Shown here piece after piece: positions 1 to 12,100 of a stretch of 64,000 nucleotides of DNA; within the stretch, counting starts at the first letter, position 1, and each line of letters starts with the position of its first letter. The notes under the pieces were generated by a model. That model was given only the letters and a program-made list of their open reading frames with translations. It was not told the origin of the DNA and did no database searches. Origin of the DNA: Rhabdophis nuchalis (Eukaryota > Chordata > Lepidosauria > Squamata > Natricidae); NCBI GenBank assembly GCA_039707465.1, contig CM077643.1:317693919-317757918 (forward strand), in the 5' to 3' direction. Position numbers and translations under genes: made by a program.

Positions 1-33
1 CCTGCGGGTTGCCATGCCTGCCATGGTGCACGC
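1..33 (+). promoter_or_regulatory. 5' UTR end with a short upstream ORF (14-37)
   Basis: ATGs at 14 and 23 share a frame that ends in TGA at 35-37, giving a seven-codon upstream ORF. The stop overlaps the MAP3K4 start at 34-36 as ATGA. The ATG at 23 has a strong context (gccATGg); the main ATG at 34 has C at -3; the next in-frame ATG at 67 again has gccATGg. Translation control by scanning or reinitiation is an inference. Confidence 0.6.
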
Positions 34-107
34 ATGAAAGACGCCGCCGCCGCCTCCGTCAGAGCCATGGAGGAGCCAAAGCCGGAGTGCAGCTGCTCGG
101 CAAGCAG
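34..107 (+). CDS. MAP3K4: MAP3K4 exon 1 (start codon)
   Basis: Encodes [20 protein letters not shown] and on to the first two bases of an Arg codon, 24 codons plus AG. Human MAP3K4 begins MREAAAA and later has AMEEP, which supports the ATG at 34 as the homologous start. The donor gtcaga follows at 108. The exon lacks the long proline run of the human N-terminus. It joins exon 2 to read ...[15 protein letters not shown]. Confidence 0.9.
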
Positions 108-3100
108 GTCAGACTCCGACGGGGCTGCCAAAAATTAATGCATTAGCAAGAGAGAAAGTTGCTCGGGTTTTTTCCCCTCCTCCCTTTCCTACAGCTGCCT
201 CGCCTGCCTTTTCAGTAACTTTTTCTTTCTGTGGCTTCCGCCTGTCTTGCTGTTTCTGCAAGAGGGGTTGCTTTCTTTAGATGCTCTTTTTTGGTAAAGT
301 AGACTAGCCCTTTTGCCAACCCAAAAGCACCCTGTTACCATTGCTCTGCGCTCAGCCAAGAGGGTTGTTGTGAGTCGGTTTTTGTGTAAAATCTTATTTT
401 TGCCTGTGCAGAAGAGGCATTCCAAAAATAGGCGGTTATTACCTTCTTGCAACGAATGTTGGCTGTATGCATTGAAATGCATTGAAACTAGTACTTTTTA
501 CCTCCCCCGGAAGATCTTTTCCAGGCTTGTTTTTGCATTGTTCATACCGTAAATAACATTTCAACATGCCACAGCCCCATCCTGTGTGAGCTTATTCAGA
601 AGTTCAGTGGGTCATAGTCTAAAAGCAGCATGCAACAGATCAGGGGTGTAGTTCTTGAGCTCTTTTAGCATGAAAATCCCTCAATATCGCCTCTAATTTT
701 TCTTTGCAAGGGAAAATTCTGAAGCCAATATATTTTCTAGTGGTTGTTGCAGGGGTGCTGCAACAGGGATAATTAATTACACCAAGGGAAGGGGGTGCAG
801 GTTTTCTTTAAAAATATGAAATGTGTGTTGCAGTATAGATTGCATAAATGCATTTAAATGAATTCTTCAGCCTAAATGCTACTGAGGAAATAGATTCAGA
901 TGTGAACTTTTGGACAGAGGAAAATGGCCTTCATTATTTTGAAATTCATTTCATTAATGCAATAAATTGGATGCTTATGTTACAAAAACTCAAATTTACT
1001 AAATTTGTTAATCAGATCTAGTATATAGTGCTTTGAAATAACTTCATATTCAGTTTTTTATGAATTTATTTGATCTCTATTGTTTACCAGGTTAACTAAT
1101 TTCCTGGTGTTCATATCTTTTGTTCATATGCCTCTGTAATGCAGTTTTCACTAAATATTGCAGGAGCAGAATGATATTTTGGATTTTTTGTCAAGTTCAG
1201 TTCTGATTTCAAGTGCAAATAACTAGTTGATTCCCCTACTGAGTGTTTAACTGGTGATTATTTGGAAAGAAAAGAAATCTAGTCTCAAGAACTTGGTCAA
1301 TGGAAAGTGAATTTGCTTTTCTGTTTTCAGTGTTTGCTCTTCTAATTTGGATTGTTACACCTATCACTATAGAAAGGATATGTTTGCCATTCAGCTTACT
1401 GATTTCACCTGAATTCCCTGTGTTTCCTGAAAATGTGCAGTGCTTCATTGTTTATATCTTTCTTTATAGTTCCGGATTTTCTGTAAGAAAATATTTACCA
1501 GTTCTTATTTTATTTTGTCCACAGCTACATATTTAATGATTAAGGATAGGACTAGTGGCTTGTCATAGGCAACTCTGGGAATTTTCATGACTGGCTAGGC
1601 AAATTAACATGAATTTAATCTTAGAATCAGTTACTTTAACCAAAAATTGACAAGATAACATTTTGTTACATCACAAACCAGAGCTTTGGTAACGTTAAGA
1701 TGTATATGGATTTTGGATTCTAATTGTGAACTCCATGTGATCATTTCTTTGGTCTGTACTGTACTGCGTTGTATAACTAATGGACATTAATAAACAATGG
1801 TCTTGGGAAGTGAGAATGAAAATTATTTCATGGCTCTCTTTTCAGATTTCCAGCTGACTGTTAAAGTGCTACATTAATCTTTGTAATTCCCAAGCAATTA
1901 TTTTTCTCACTTGGATAACATCCTGTTGATTCATGTTACTTCTCACCAGCAGGTACTTAGGAAAATGCCTTCTTTTAAGAATCCAGAATTGTACACTGTC
2001 AGTACAGGATGAATTATAGAAAATAAGTAGTTACATTTTGACCAAAGAAAGAAAGGTGAACCCCTTGTATGTATGGCTTATCTGTGTACCTCTTCCTCAA
2101 GAAGCCATTGCGGTACTCAGTTTTGGATGGAGCTGGGATGAGAATGATGCATCTTTCCTGACTCTCTGTTTTCTCAGTGGGTTTAATACTATCAATCACA
2201 GTATGCTTCTGGATTGTCCTAGTGCAGGGGTCTGCAAAGTTGGCTCTTTTAAGACTGGTGGACTTCAACTCCCAGAATTCCCCAGCCAGCATAGCTGGCT
2301 GGGGAATTCTGGGAGTTGAAGTCCACCAGTCTTAAAAGAGCCAACTTTGCAGACCCCTGTCCTAGTGGAATTGGTGTGGGGAGGGGTCTCTTGTGCCAGA
2401 GGGTGTGTGTTCATAATCCCTTTGATTAAACGGTAAACATTTATTGGGACCCAGGAAACATTATTTCTCTATCACAGCATCTGCCCTCTGGAATTGCAGT
2501 GTCCTCCCCTCCAATTTATCTGAATTCCATCTTGATGATGTTCAAGAGATCTATGAAAACCTGGCTGTTTTCCCAGACCTTGGGTTAGTGTGGATTTTGG
2601 AAGAAGGATTTTGTCTGAGGAACTGTATTTTTTTTTCTTGATTCACATGGCTTGTGTTCTTTTTGTTTGATTGCTGCATTGCCTTTTAACTTTTGCAAAC
2701 CACATAAAGCTATTTGGAGTTAGGCAGCGTGTGAACCAATCAGTTTAATGCTAGCTCAGTGTTGGTGTCCTTTATCAAGTGCTGAAAGGGAAGCAGTTTC
2801 TTTTTTCTGATACATTGGATCTACTTAGCCTGTTGCTGCTGAAATTTCTCATGTTGTTGAGCGATTGAAAGTGATGCAAATATTTAAACTTGGGAATAAT
2901 ATGTCAGGTTGTTTTCAGACCTACCTTCCTATGAAGGAAGGAAATTTTGTTGTGCCAAAGTTTCAGAAACCTATGAGAAAGAATGCGTAATGCATGCCCA
3001 GCACTGCATGCAGTCCAATAAATCCACATGTGGAGATTCCCTGAACCTCTCCCCCAGTTCTCTGCAAATTGTAATCTCTATCATGATTGTAAAAACAATC

Positions 3101-6100
3101 AGCTACATAAGGAATGACAATGTTAACTGTAATCAGTTAATTTAATTTAATTCCATTCCATTTGAATAGAAATTAAATTGTATTAAGTTATTACCCTTGT
3201 TCCATTCACCTTTTTTTGTCTTATCGTGTTTTGATTAACCCTCACCCCAAGCACACTACAGAGGAATTTGCATATCCTTATTTTATGGCTGTGCTTTTAT
3301 TTTTATTAATCACAGAATGGGAATTAAAAATAGGCAGAAGAGAAATAGCTGTAGGTTTTTCAGACCTAATCTTCAGCAGCAGTGGCATTGTTTATTTGGC
3401 TTGGGTTTTGCTTTTGAAGGGGTACTTTAGAGCAGGGGTCCCCAACCTTTGCAACTTTAAGTCTGAAGGACTTCAGCTCCCAGAATTCTCCAGCCAGCAA
3501 AGTTGGCTGGAGAAGTCTAGGAGCTGAAGTCCTTCAGACTTAAAGTTGCAAAGGTTGGAGACCCCTGCTTTAGAGTGTGAGTACAAATACAGCACCTGGC
3601 TGCAGCTTGTTAAAGGGGACCTCTGTTGCAAGAATTTCACAGCAGCACAGTCCTATTTCAGTGAGTCACAAATGAGTGCTATGGTCATGATTCTGCACAT
3701 GCTGAAGCATTACACAGCCCTATTAGATAGTCCAATCTTGCATATTGTGCTTCAGAAACAAATTTCACTGAAGTACTCTTAGTTACTAGCACAGAGAATC
3801 ACAACTTTAGTGAGGTGAATAAAGTAGGACAGTATTTTCATATACAAATCTATATAGTATTGGACCTCTTTGCAGACTTGCTGAACCAATCAAAGGATTC
3901 TTATTTTCAATGTAGATCAGTCAAGTTCTTCTGAGAAACCTCTAAGCTTGTGAAAAGCCTATAAGAGAACGTGATGGCAGCAGGACAAAATTCAGCAATT
4001 AATGTTTATTGATGTATTTTTTCACAATATGGAGTGGCCACAATTATCATTGCCAGGAGCCATTGATAAATCTCTGTGAACCAAATTCCGTTTATGACAT
4101 ACTTTTTGCGCCAGTAATTTCCATAGATTAATCATGCAGTTGTTGTGTGAAGAAGTGTTCTTTGTCCATGACTATTGTACATCAGTTGGATAGGGTGATT
4201 CAGGGTTCTAATATTAGTGCACCTGATCCACAAAAGATTTGTGCAACAGTGCTTACTTTTTCAGAGAAGCTGGCTGGTAAGAGATCAAGATGCTATTGCT
4301 TAGTAACTTCCTAGTAGTTACTCAATGATTATTTCGCAGATGAGAAAGGCTAGTCTTGGAAAGCGATTTCATGTTTCTCAGCTGGCTTAGTTCCTAAACA
4401 TTTGGAGCCTGATAAATCATGAAACTATAATTGATGCTTGTGTAACTACAAATTGGGAATGTAAATCTATGGGTGTTTAGACTTATATAATACAAAAAAT
4501 ATGTAGTGAAATACTGATCATCCTGTATACAAGGCGATTTGTTTTCGTGGTGGATAATACTGGCACAAATTATGGACAAACTTTTGAATTTTTCTTTAAT
4601 TAAATTATTCATTTATTTATTTGGTTTATATTGTGATCTATCTTATGTATTATAAGTCTGGGTTGCTTACAAATAAACAACAACAAAGACAATAGAACCA
4701 GTATCAAAGTTCCTGGCACCCTGAAAACAATTTCTCCTCCATATAACAACATTTAAATTGACTGGAAGCCATCCTCACCCTAACCCTATGGTTGGGGAAG
4801 AGTGAGCCTGCTCTTCAAGCTTTCTGGAAGGCTGGGAGGGTAGGCTGCCTGCAGGAACTCAGTGTGGAAGATCTTCTACAGAAGTGAGGCTGCTTTAGAG
4901 GAGATATACTTCCTACCAGATGTCATTTAAGGTAATGAACCTAGAGTGTTTCTATCCCATCTGATGTGGTAAACGAGAAGATACTCTCAGGGAGAGGCAG
5001 TCCTGCAAATAGTTTGGCCCTGTGTCATTCAGGCTTTTAAAGTTGATAAGCAGCACCTTGAATTGTAGCTGGAAAGAAACTGGAAGCACACGCAGCTCAC
5101 GCAGCAGCAGCAGAGTATGAGTGAACCATGAGTGCCTGCCCATAAGTGTGTCTACCACTGCATTCTGATCTGCTGTAAATTCCAGATCGACTGCAAGGAC
5201 AGCCCATTGCAGTAATGTAAATGGGAAGTAACTAGTGCATGACTGGCTATGAACAAGGTCTCCTGATCTAGGAAATGGCAAAGTTGGCACAAAAAATCGA
5301 TCTATGCAAAGACTCCTTTATCCATGGCTGCCACGTGTTCTTCAAATTTACAATAAGGGTCCCAGAGGGTCCCTAAATTATACAAGCTCTGTCCAGGAAA
5401 GTGCCATCTTATCAAGAGTCAAAGATGACCCCTTATTAGATCTGAGGGAGCAAAAACCTAGAGTCTGCCATGATCAAACGTTAAAGGGTCCTCTCCATCC
5501 AGCCTCCAGCTGTTGGGGCAATGTTTTAATAAGTATCACTTGGTTGGCCAGACGTGCAGATGGATAACCTCGTCATGCTGAAAATACGGCACCAAATGTC
5601 ATTGAATGACCTTCCCCAGTGGTCTCATGTAGATATTAAAGAGAAAACCAAGCCCTGAGGCACACCACATCATAAGGGTGTAGGGCTACATGCAGGGCCA
5701 ATGTAAGTTGTGAAAGAGGTTGGCTTTATTCTGAAATAGCTGATAATCCAGCGTTGCCTCGGTATTTATTTATAGGGGCAAAATGTCTGAACCAAACATA
5801 ATTTCTAATGTTGGACTTTCCCCCTTACTAGAGGGAGCCCCCTTGTGGAGTACTGTGAAGCCATTACCATGGCAACTCCACTGCGCTGTACAGTAGAAGT
5901 CATTTTACAGTAGTACAATAGAATCCATTTTAAGGCACAACATGCTGTATCTTAACAGAGCGTAGTCTTTTTTTCCCCAGAGAAAACTGTGTACCAAGTT
6001 TGGTTGAAATTGCTCAAGGCGTTCCAGAGTTATGCTGGAACGTACACATGCACACTCACAGCCACTTTTATATTTATAGAAGAAGAATATTAGCCTGGCT

Positions 6101-9100
6101 AATATTAAGTAGTAACAACTGGAGTTCAGAGCAGCCCAAATTGAAGGTCTTTAGGATGAGCATAGGTGGTTGGAATACAGTACTGGTCTTAAACTCTGTC
6201 TCTGGCCATTCCTCCTTATGATCATCTCTGCAATATTTACACATCTTCTCATTGCCAAGCCTAAGGGGCATATCCAACCCAAGAGAAACAGAATACGGCA
6301 AAGACCTAATTACCAACACTTATCTAAATTGTTCAGCACCTACACCACCAAATCCTATTCCACTCCACAGCAAAATATTTGATCAAGGTGAGGGAGGACC
6401 TAGGCTATGTGTATGGAAACCATGGCAATGGACTCAAGGGTGGTGGGGTTTTTAGTTTTTTTTATAAAATTATCTTTTGTATGTTTTTTATTAGTTGTGT
6501 GATTACCGTATTTTTTGGAGTATAAGATGTACCGGAGTATAAGACGCACCCAAGTTTTGAAGAGGCAGTTTGAAAGAGAGAGAAACATGGTAGGTAGGTA
6601 GGGAGAGAGAGAGAGTAGTTAGGTAGGTAGGTAGATAAAGGGAGAGAGAGAGAAATACAGTAGGTAGATAGGTAGAGAGGGAGCGTGTGTAGCTAGGTAG
6701 GTAGGTAGAAGGATAGAGAGAGAAAAATAGAGAGAAATACAGTAGATAGGTAGGGGAAGACAGAGAGAGAGTAGGTAGGTAGGTATATAGATAGAGGGGG
6801 GGGAGAGAAAAACAGTAGGTAGGTAGGGAGAGAGAGAGTGTACGTACGTAGGTAGGTAGGTAGATGTTTCCAGGTGTATTTATCCTTGTGCTGGAGAAGG
6901 AAATCGCTGTAGCACCTAACACTTTGTTTCTGCAGGCACAGCACTTGACCAATGTAATTCTCATCAGTCCCGAAAGAGAGATAGGGCGGTATATAAATGC
7001 AATAAATCTTAAATCAATCCCTCTAACTAAACAATTTTTGGAAAGGAACAAAAAGTGTTTTTGCACTCTGCAACCCTCTCCAAAATGGCCCATTTTTCGT
7101 GAAAACAAGTTCGTTTTTTTTCCAAATAAAAGGCATGAAGAGCTTTGGGGCGGTTGCAGAGTGCTTCTGGGAGGGGGGGCAAAAATTAAGAAAAAAACAG
7201 CTCATTTTTCATGAAATGGATCATTTTTTGTCAAAACAATTGCATGCATAGCCTTATGGAGGCTTATAGAGTGCTGCTGAGGGCTGGCGGGGGGCAAAAA
7301 ATGGCCTGTTTTAGGCTCATTTCTGCCCTTCCCAGCTCCCAGGAGCTCTCTGGAAGCCTCTATAAGGCTCTGCATGGCCATTTTAGTGAAGGAGGCAGGG
7401 TTTCGGGAGGCAAAATAATGCATATTCGATGTATAAGACGCACCCAGATTTTCAGCCTCTTTTTAGAGAAAAAAAGGTGCGTCTTATACTCCGAAAAATG
7501 TGGTAGTTGGCAGATATTTCTGAAGAATTCACGAATATTCACCAAAACGATTACTAGCATTCATCTCGACTGTCCAAAAGGTACTTATCTTTGATGTTAG
7601 CAAATGAAATATTTTCTACATTTCTCAAACATAAACTCTTCAATATTATTCAATATTCCATGCACACGCTAGTTTTTTCCCCCTTTTTCTTTCTTTTTTC
7701 GTTTCTGTTATAATTTTGCACCAGTGAGGTTAAAACCAATTTCGTTGTATTTAATAATAATAATAATAATAATTTTATTTTTCGATACCGCGTTCTCTCC
7801 CCAGGGGGACTCGGAGCGGTGCACAGGGAAAAATTAAAACAACATAAAATATATACATAAATAAATACAGTAAAAACAGATTAAATCTAATTGTCCCTGC
7901 ACTAAAATCCCCATTTTTAAAATTAACATTCCCTAACCCCTGAGGTAGAGACTAACCTAGGCTGGCCAAGCAGAAAAAGTGTATTTTTAATTTCTGACGG
8001 AAGGAGCGGAGGTCCGTAGTTGTTCTAATGTCGGGGGGAAGGTCATTCCAGAGGGCTGGGCCCGCCACAGAGAAGGCCCTTCCCCTGGGCGTCGCCCGCT
8101 GACAAAGTCTAGTGGACGGCACCCGGAGAAGTCCCTCTCTGTGGGAGCGAATCGGCCGGGAGGATGTATGTGGCAGGATCCGATCCCGCAGATAGCTAGG
8201 TCCCGAGCCATTTAAGTACAATGACAATAAAGATTATACTTATATTCATATTCTAACATGTATACATTTGGAATGTCTGGTGAGCAGTGAGCTCCCATTA
8301 CTTGTCCCAGCTTCAGCCAACCTACCAGTTCGAAAGCATGTAAAAATGCAAGTAGAAAAATAGGAACCGCCTTTGGTGGGAAAGCAACAGCATTCCATGT
8401 GCCTTTGGCATTTAGTCATGTGGGCCAAATGACCATGGAGACGTCTTCAGACAGCACTGGTTCTTCATCTTTGAAACGGAGATGAGCACTACCCCATAGA
8501 GTCGGGAACAACTAGCATATATATGTGAGGGTAACCTTTACCTTTTAAACTAGGATGATAGAGCATAATGTATTATGTCCATTAAATAGTAGACTGAAAA
8601 TTTTAATAGCTTTGGAAGTTGACCTTTAGAATGTACATATTTAAATGTATATAATTAGAGGTTGTCAAATGATTTGCAGTTCAAGTTTTTATTAAAATAT
8701 CTCAATGCATCCCCCTTCTCCTTGCCTTCAATGTCTCATTGTTACTTATATCCTTATGCAACGAGTTCAGTGTTGGCATTAGCCCATTAAATAAGACATT
8801 CAACTCATCCAGTTTCTGTTCATTCCTTCTGGACTGCTTCTCAGAAGCAGTAGCCAAAGAAACGGCTGTCATCCTAATGCTCCAGAGAAGGAATGGGGGT
8901 GTAGGAGGCTTGGTGGTTTGGTTTTGCATGCTCAAAATATTTTGGATGTCCTGATCATAAAGCTCAACTGCTAGGATGATTCCCACCCACTTCTTCATAT
9001 TATTCAAGTCAGAGGGTGATGTGCCTTAGCACACATGTTGCAGTAATAAAAATATGGAAGTCTGTCATCCAGGTCCTGCCAGTAGGACAAAGATTGCCTA

Positions 9101-12100
9101 TTTTGACCATTTATGTATACAGCTGGATACATCTCAAGAAGATCACAGAGAGGAAAAAAAGAATGGGGCACCTGATGCTCAAATATATAAATGTATTTTT
9201 CATTATATCTGAAATCACTATTAAAGCTGGCATGTTGTGTCTGCACCAGGTGTTTTCAGTTCTACAATTAGATTGCATAAATGTTTATAGAAGTGTTAAA
9301 GATGGCTTTCTGTAACACCTTGTGTTCTGTTCCTTGTTCTGCTGGGTGAGTGCTTACCTGGGTTTAGTACTTGGTTAATGAACAGTTTTAAGAACATATT
9401 ATTATTTTCTGTCTGTACAGTGAGGATTAGTGTTGGGTTTACATTTATAAATATTAAACTAGAACAGTATCACATTTAGATTTTGAACTTAAGTAAAGAA
9501 TGGGGTTTGAGCATTACATAATTCAGAATATTTCTTTTAAGTAATTTTTAGTAGATGTTCTAACATTTCTCATTAGTTCATGCTATACTTATCTGAAATG
9601 ATGACAGGTTTAACACTTTTGCTATGACCAAATGTCATGGGGTTTATTCATCCCAAATTATTATTGGTCACTAATCTACTTCACACGGAGAAGCACTCAA
9701 ATGAAAGATATAGATATGATAAATAAAACATGTGCACAGATATTAGCCAAGCATGTTCAATAGGAATATATATTCAGGATAATGTCATATGTTAAACCAC
9801 TTTATTACACTGACAATTCTATTAATTGATAATATTAAATATTGTCAGGAACTTTTTAGATATAAAAGCTTTACTGTGACAACAGATTTTTATTACACAG
9901 GTGTTGAGAGTTCTGTATGAATGAAAGCTGCATTGACATCAGTATTTTTTATGCATTGTTTTTAAGTGTCATATTTTTATTTTCTAATTTTCAGTTGATG
10001 AATATTTGGTTATGTGCATATGCAATAAAGAAAGAAAGATGATCTTAAACCATCTTTGAATTGTAATGTAGAAAATCAGGATATAAATAGTATTTGTTTA
10101 TAATTTACTTGCTTATGTGGAGTTCTAGTCATACCTGACTATAAGTGGTTTATATAGATCTACTACTACGGTGGTAATAGTTAAATAACTTTCAAAATAC
10201 TCATAACAATAAAATCCCAACACGGAATACTGATTTGCGTGTATGAATTTGAACACAAAACTCAGAACCTAAGATTTGGTGAAAAGCTACCAATACTTCT
10301 TGGGAGTTTTGTGAAAATTCAGGAGAACTGGAGCCTGTCTGATGTCAGTAGGATAGGGGCAATGACCAAAAAAAGGTCCAAATTCAAGATTTCAAATTTA
10401 GACGCTAGGAGTTGGAATCTAGAAAGAGTCTTTTCCATGTTAGGGAAGTCAGCATCTATGCTGGGCAAGACTCCTGTGCTCTCATTGGAGGCTGAGTCTG
10501 GGCAAAGTCTTTAGTCCTGGCTTCCTGGTCGCACATGCCCAGTTTCAACTCAGCCTCTCTCTGAAGCACACGCGTCTTTCCGAAGCTCCTGGATCCGTCT
10601 TGATTTTGGACAAGGGATTTCTGGCTCTCGTGGACAGGTACAGGGGACTGGAAGCGCTTTTGACTGCTCCTGGAGCAGTGCGCTCTGCCGGCTAGCCTCT
10701 AAGCCCTGCTCTGGGCTCGTAGGCTGCCGATTGTGTTTGGGGGCCTGGGAAGAGGCCCTGAGCTACCGGAGGCCCCAGAAGAGCCTGTCGGCCCGGGAAA
10801 ACGCTCCGCCGCTCCCGGAAGGTCGAGCGGCGACCCGCGGTGTCCGGAGAGCCTGGGGATCGTCCCATCTTTCCCCCCCCCCTGGCCGCGGAGCGACCCG
10901 GAGAGGCCGCAGAGGGCCTGGAAGTTGCGCCAGGCCGAGTGGGCCTAATCGGCAGGCTTTTCGGCCTGCAAGGCGCGCGAAGAGCGTGGGCAGCTGGCGC
11001 CAGGCTGCCGCTGCGTGGGAGGACCCAGGCGTCCGCAGGGTCCTAGAGAGAGCCTGTTTTTTTGCTGCTGTTTCATTTCTACTTCTGTGCATTGGGAGCA
11101 ATGGAAGGGCCTTCTACCTCGGCCTCTGCTCCCCTTCCAGAGCCAGTGGCTGGGCCTTCTTCGGCCTGTGTGGAGCCTGGAACAGAGCAGTCCCCCCAGC
11201 CAACTACCTCCCAGGCTAAGGGGAAAGGCAAGGCCCCGGCCAAGAAGGGTAAAGCTCCGAAGAAGTCTGTTAAATCAAAGGCTTCCAGAGCAAGTCCATC
11301 TACCTTTGAGAAGAGGAAGGAGAAAATCCTGGAGAGGCTGCACAGCAGAGCGGCAGTCAGGGCTCAGGCCCAGGCCTCCCCCCTCTCCCGCATATCACAG
11401 GCCCACTTGTCCCTCATGGTTTCTCCGGGGCCGGGACAATGGGGGGGAGCGGCCATCAATCCCATCTTCCCCATTGATGTTTCGGGGATTTGGGGACCTG
11501 ATCAGCCAGCTCCTCCTCAGTCTGCAACATCAGGCACCGGGCTTCCGACCTGCACCTGGCCCGTCGGGGGGGATTCCGACTACGGTGGCAGGCCCTGCTC
11601 CCGCAGACGCCCTGGAGGAAGAGGAGGACCTGGAGAGCGTTTCCAGCGCAGAGGAAGGTGAGATCCGAGAAGGAGGTCTTTCAGAGGATGAGGGCAGGCC
11701 TCCAGAGAAGAAAGCGTCTTCCGGTTTATTCCCTTCGGCCCTGTTCACCTCCTTGCTCTACAAGGCTAAGTCGGCGTCAAATTTCGGCCTGGCTACGGCC
11801 CCTTCCACGGCCGCCCCACGGTCGGCCTTGATCTCGGCGGAGAACATGTTTGATGACGACATCTTGCCTTCGGAAACGATCCCGATGCCCAAGATCTTCG
11901 TGGATCTGGTTCAGCGACAGTGGGCCACTCCTACCTCGGGGCCCCAACCATCCTCCACGGATCGGCGATTTTTCAACGTGGCCGATGAGATGGCGCAGTT
12001 CCTGACGATGCCCACCGTGGATGCCCCGGTCGTTTCCCTCCACACAGCGGCCAACATGCCTGGAGCTCCGGAGGATGTCCTCAAGCCAGAGGAGAAGAAA

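Noticed and set aside
6503..7108. 201-codon minus-strand frame with repeated LSLPTY
   Set aside because: Encoded by GTAG/GAGA simple repeats.
10731..11219. 162-codon frame at the left of the DIRS element
   Set aside because: Arg/Gly/Pro-rich frame in the GC-rich leader; the better gag start is ATG 11101 in another frame.
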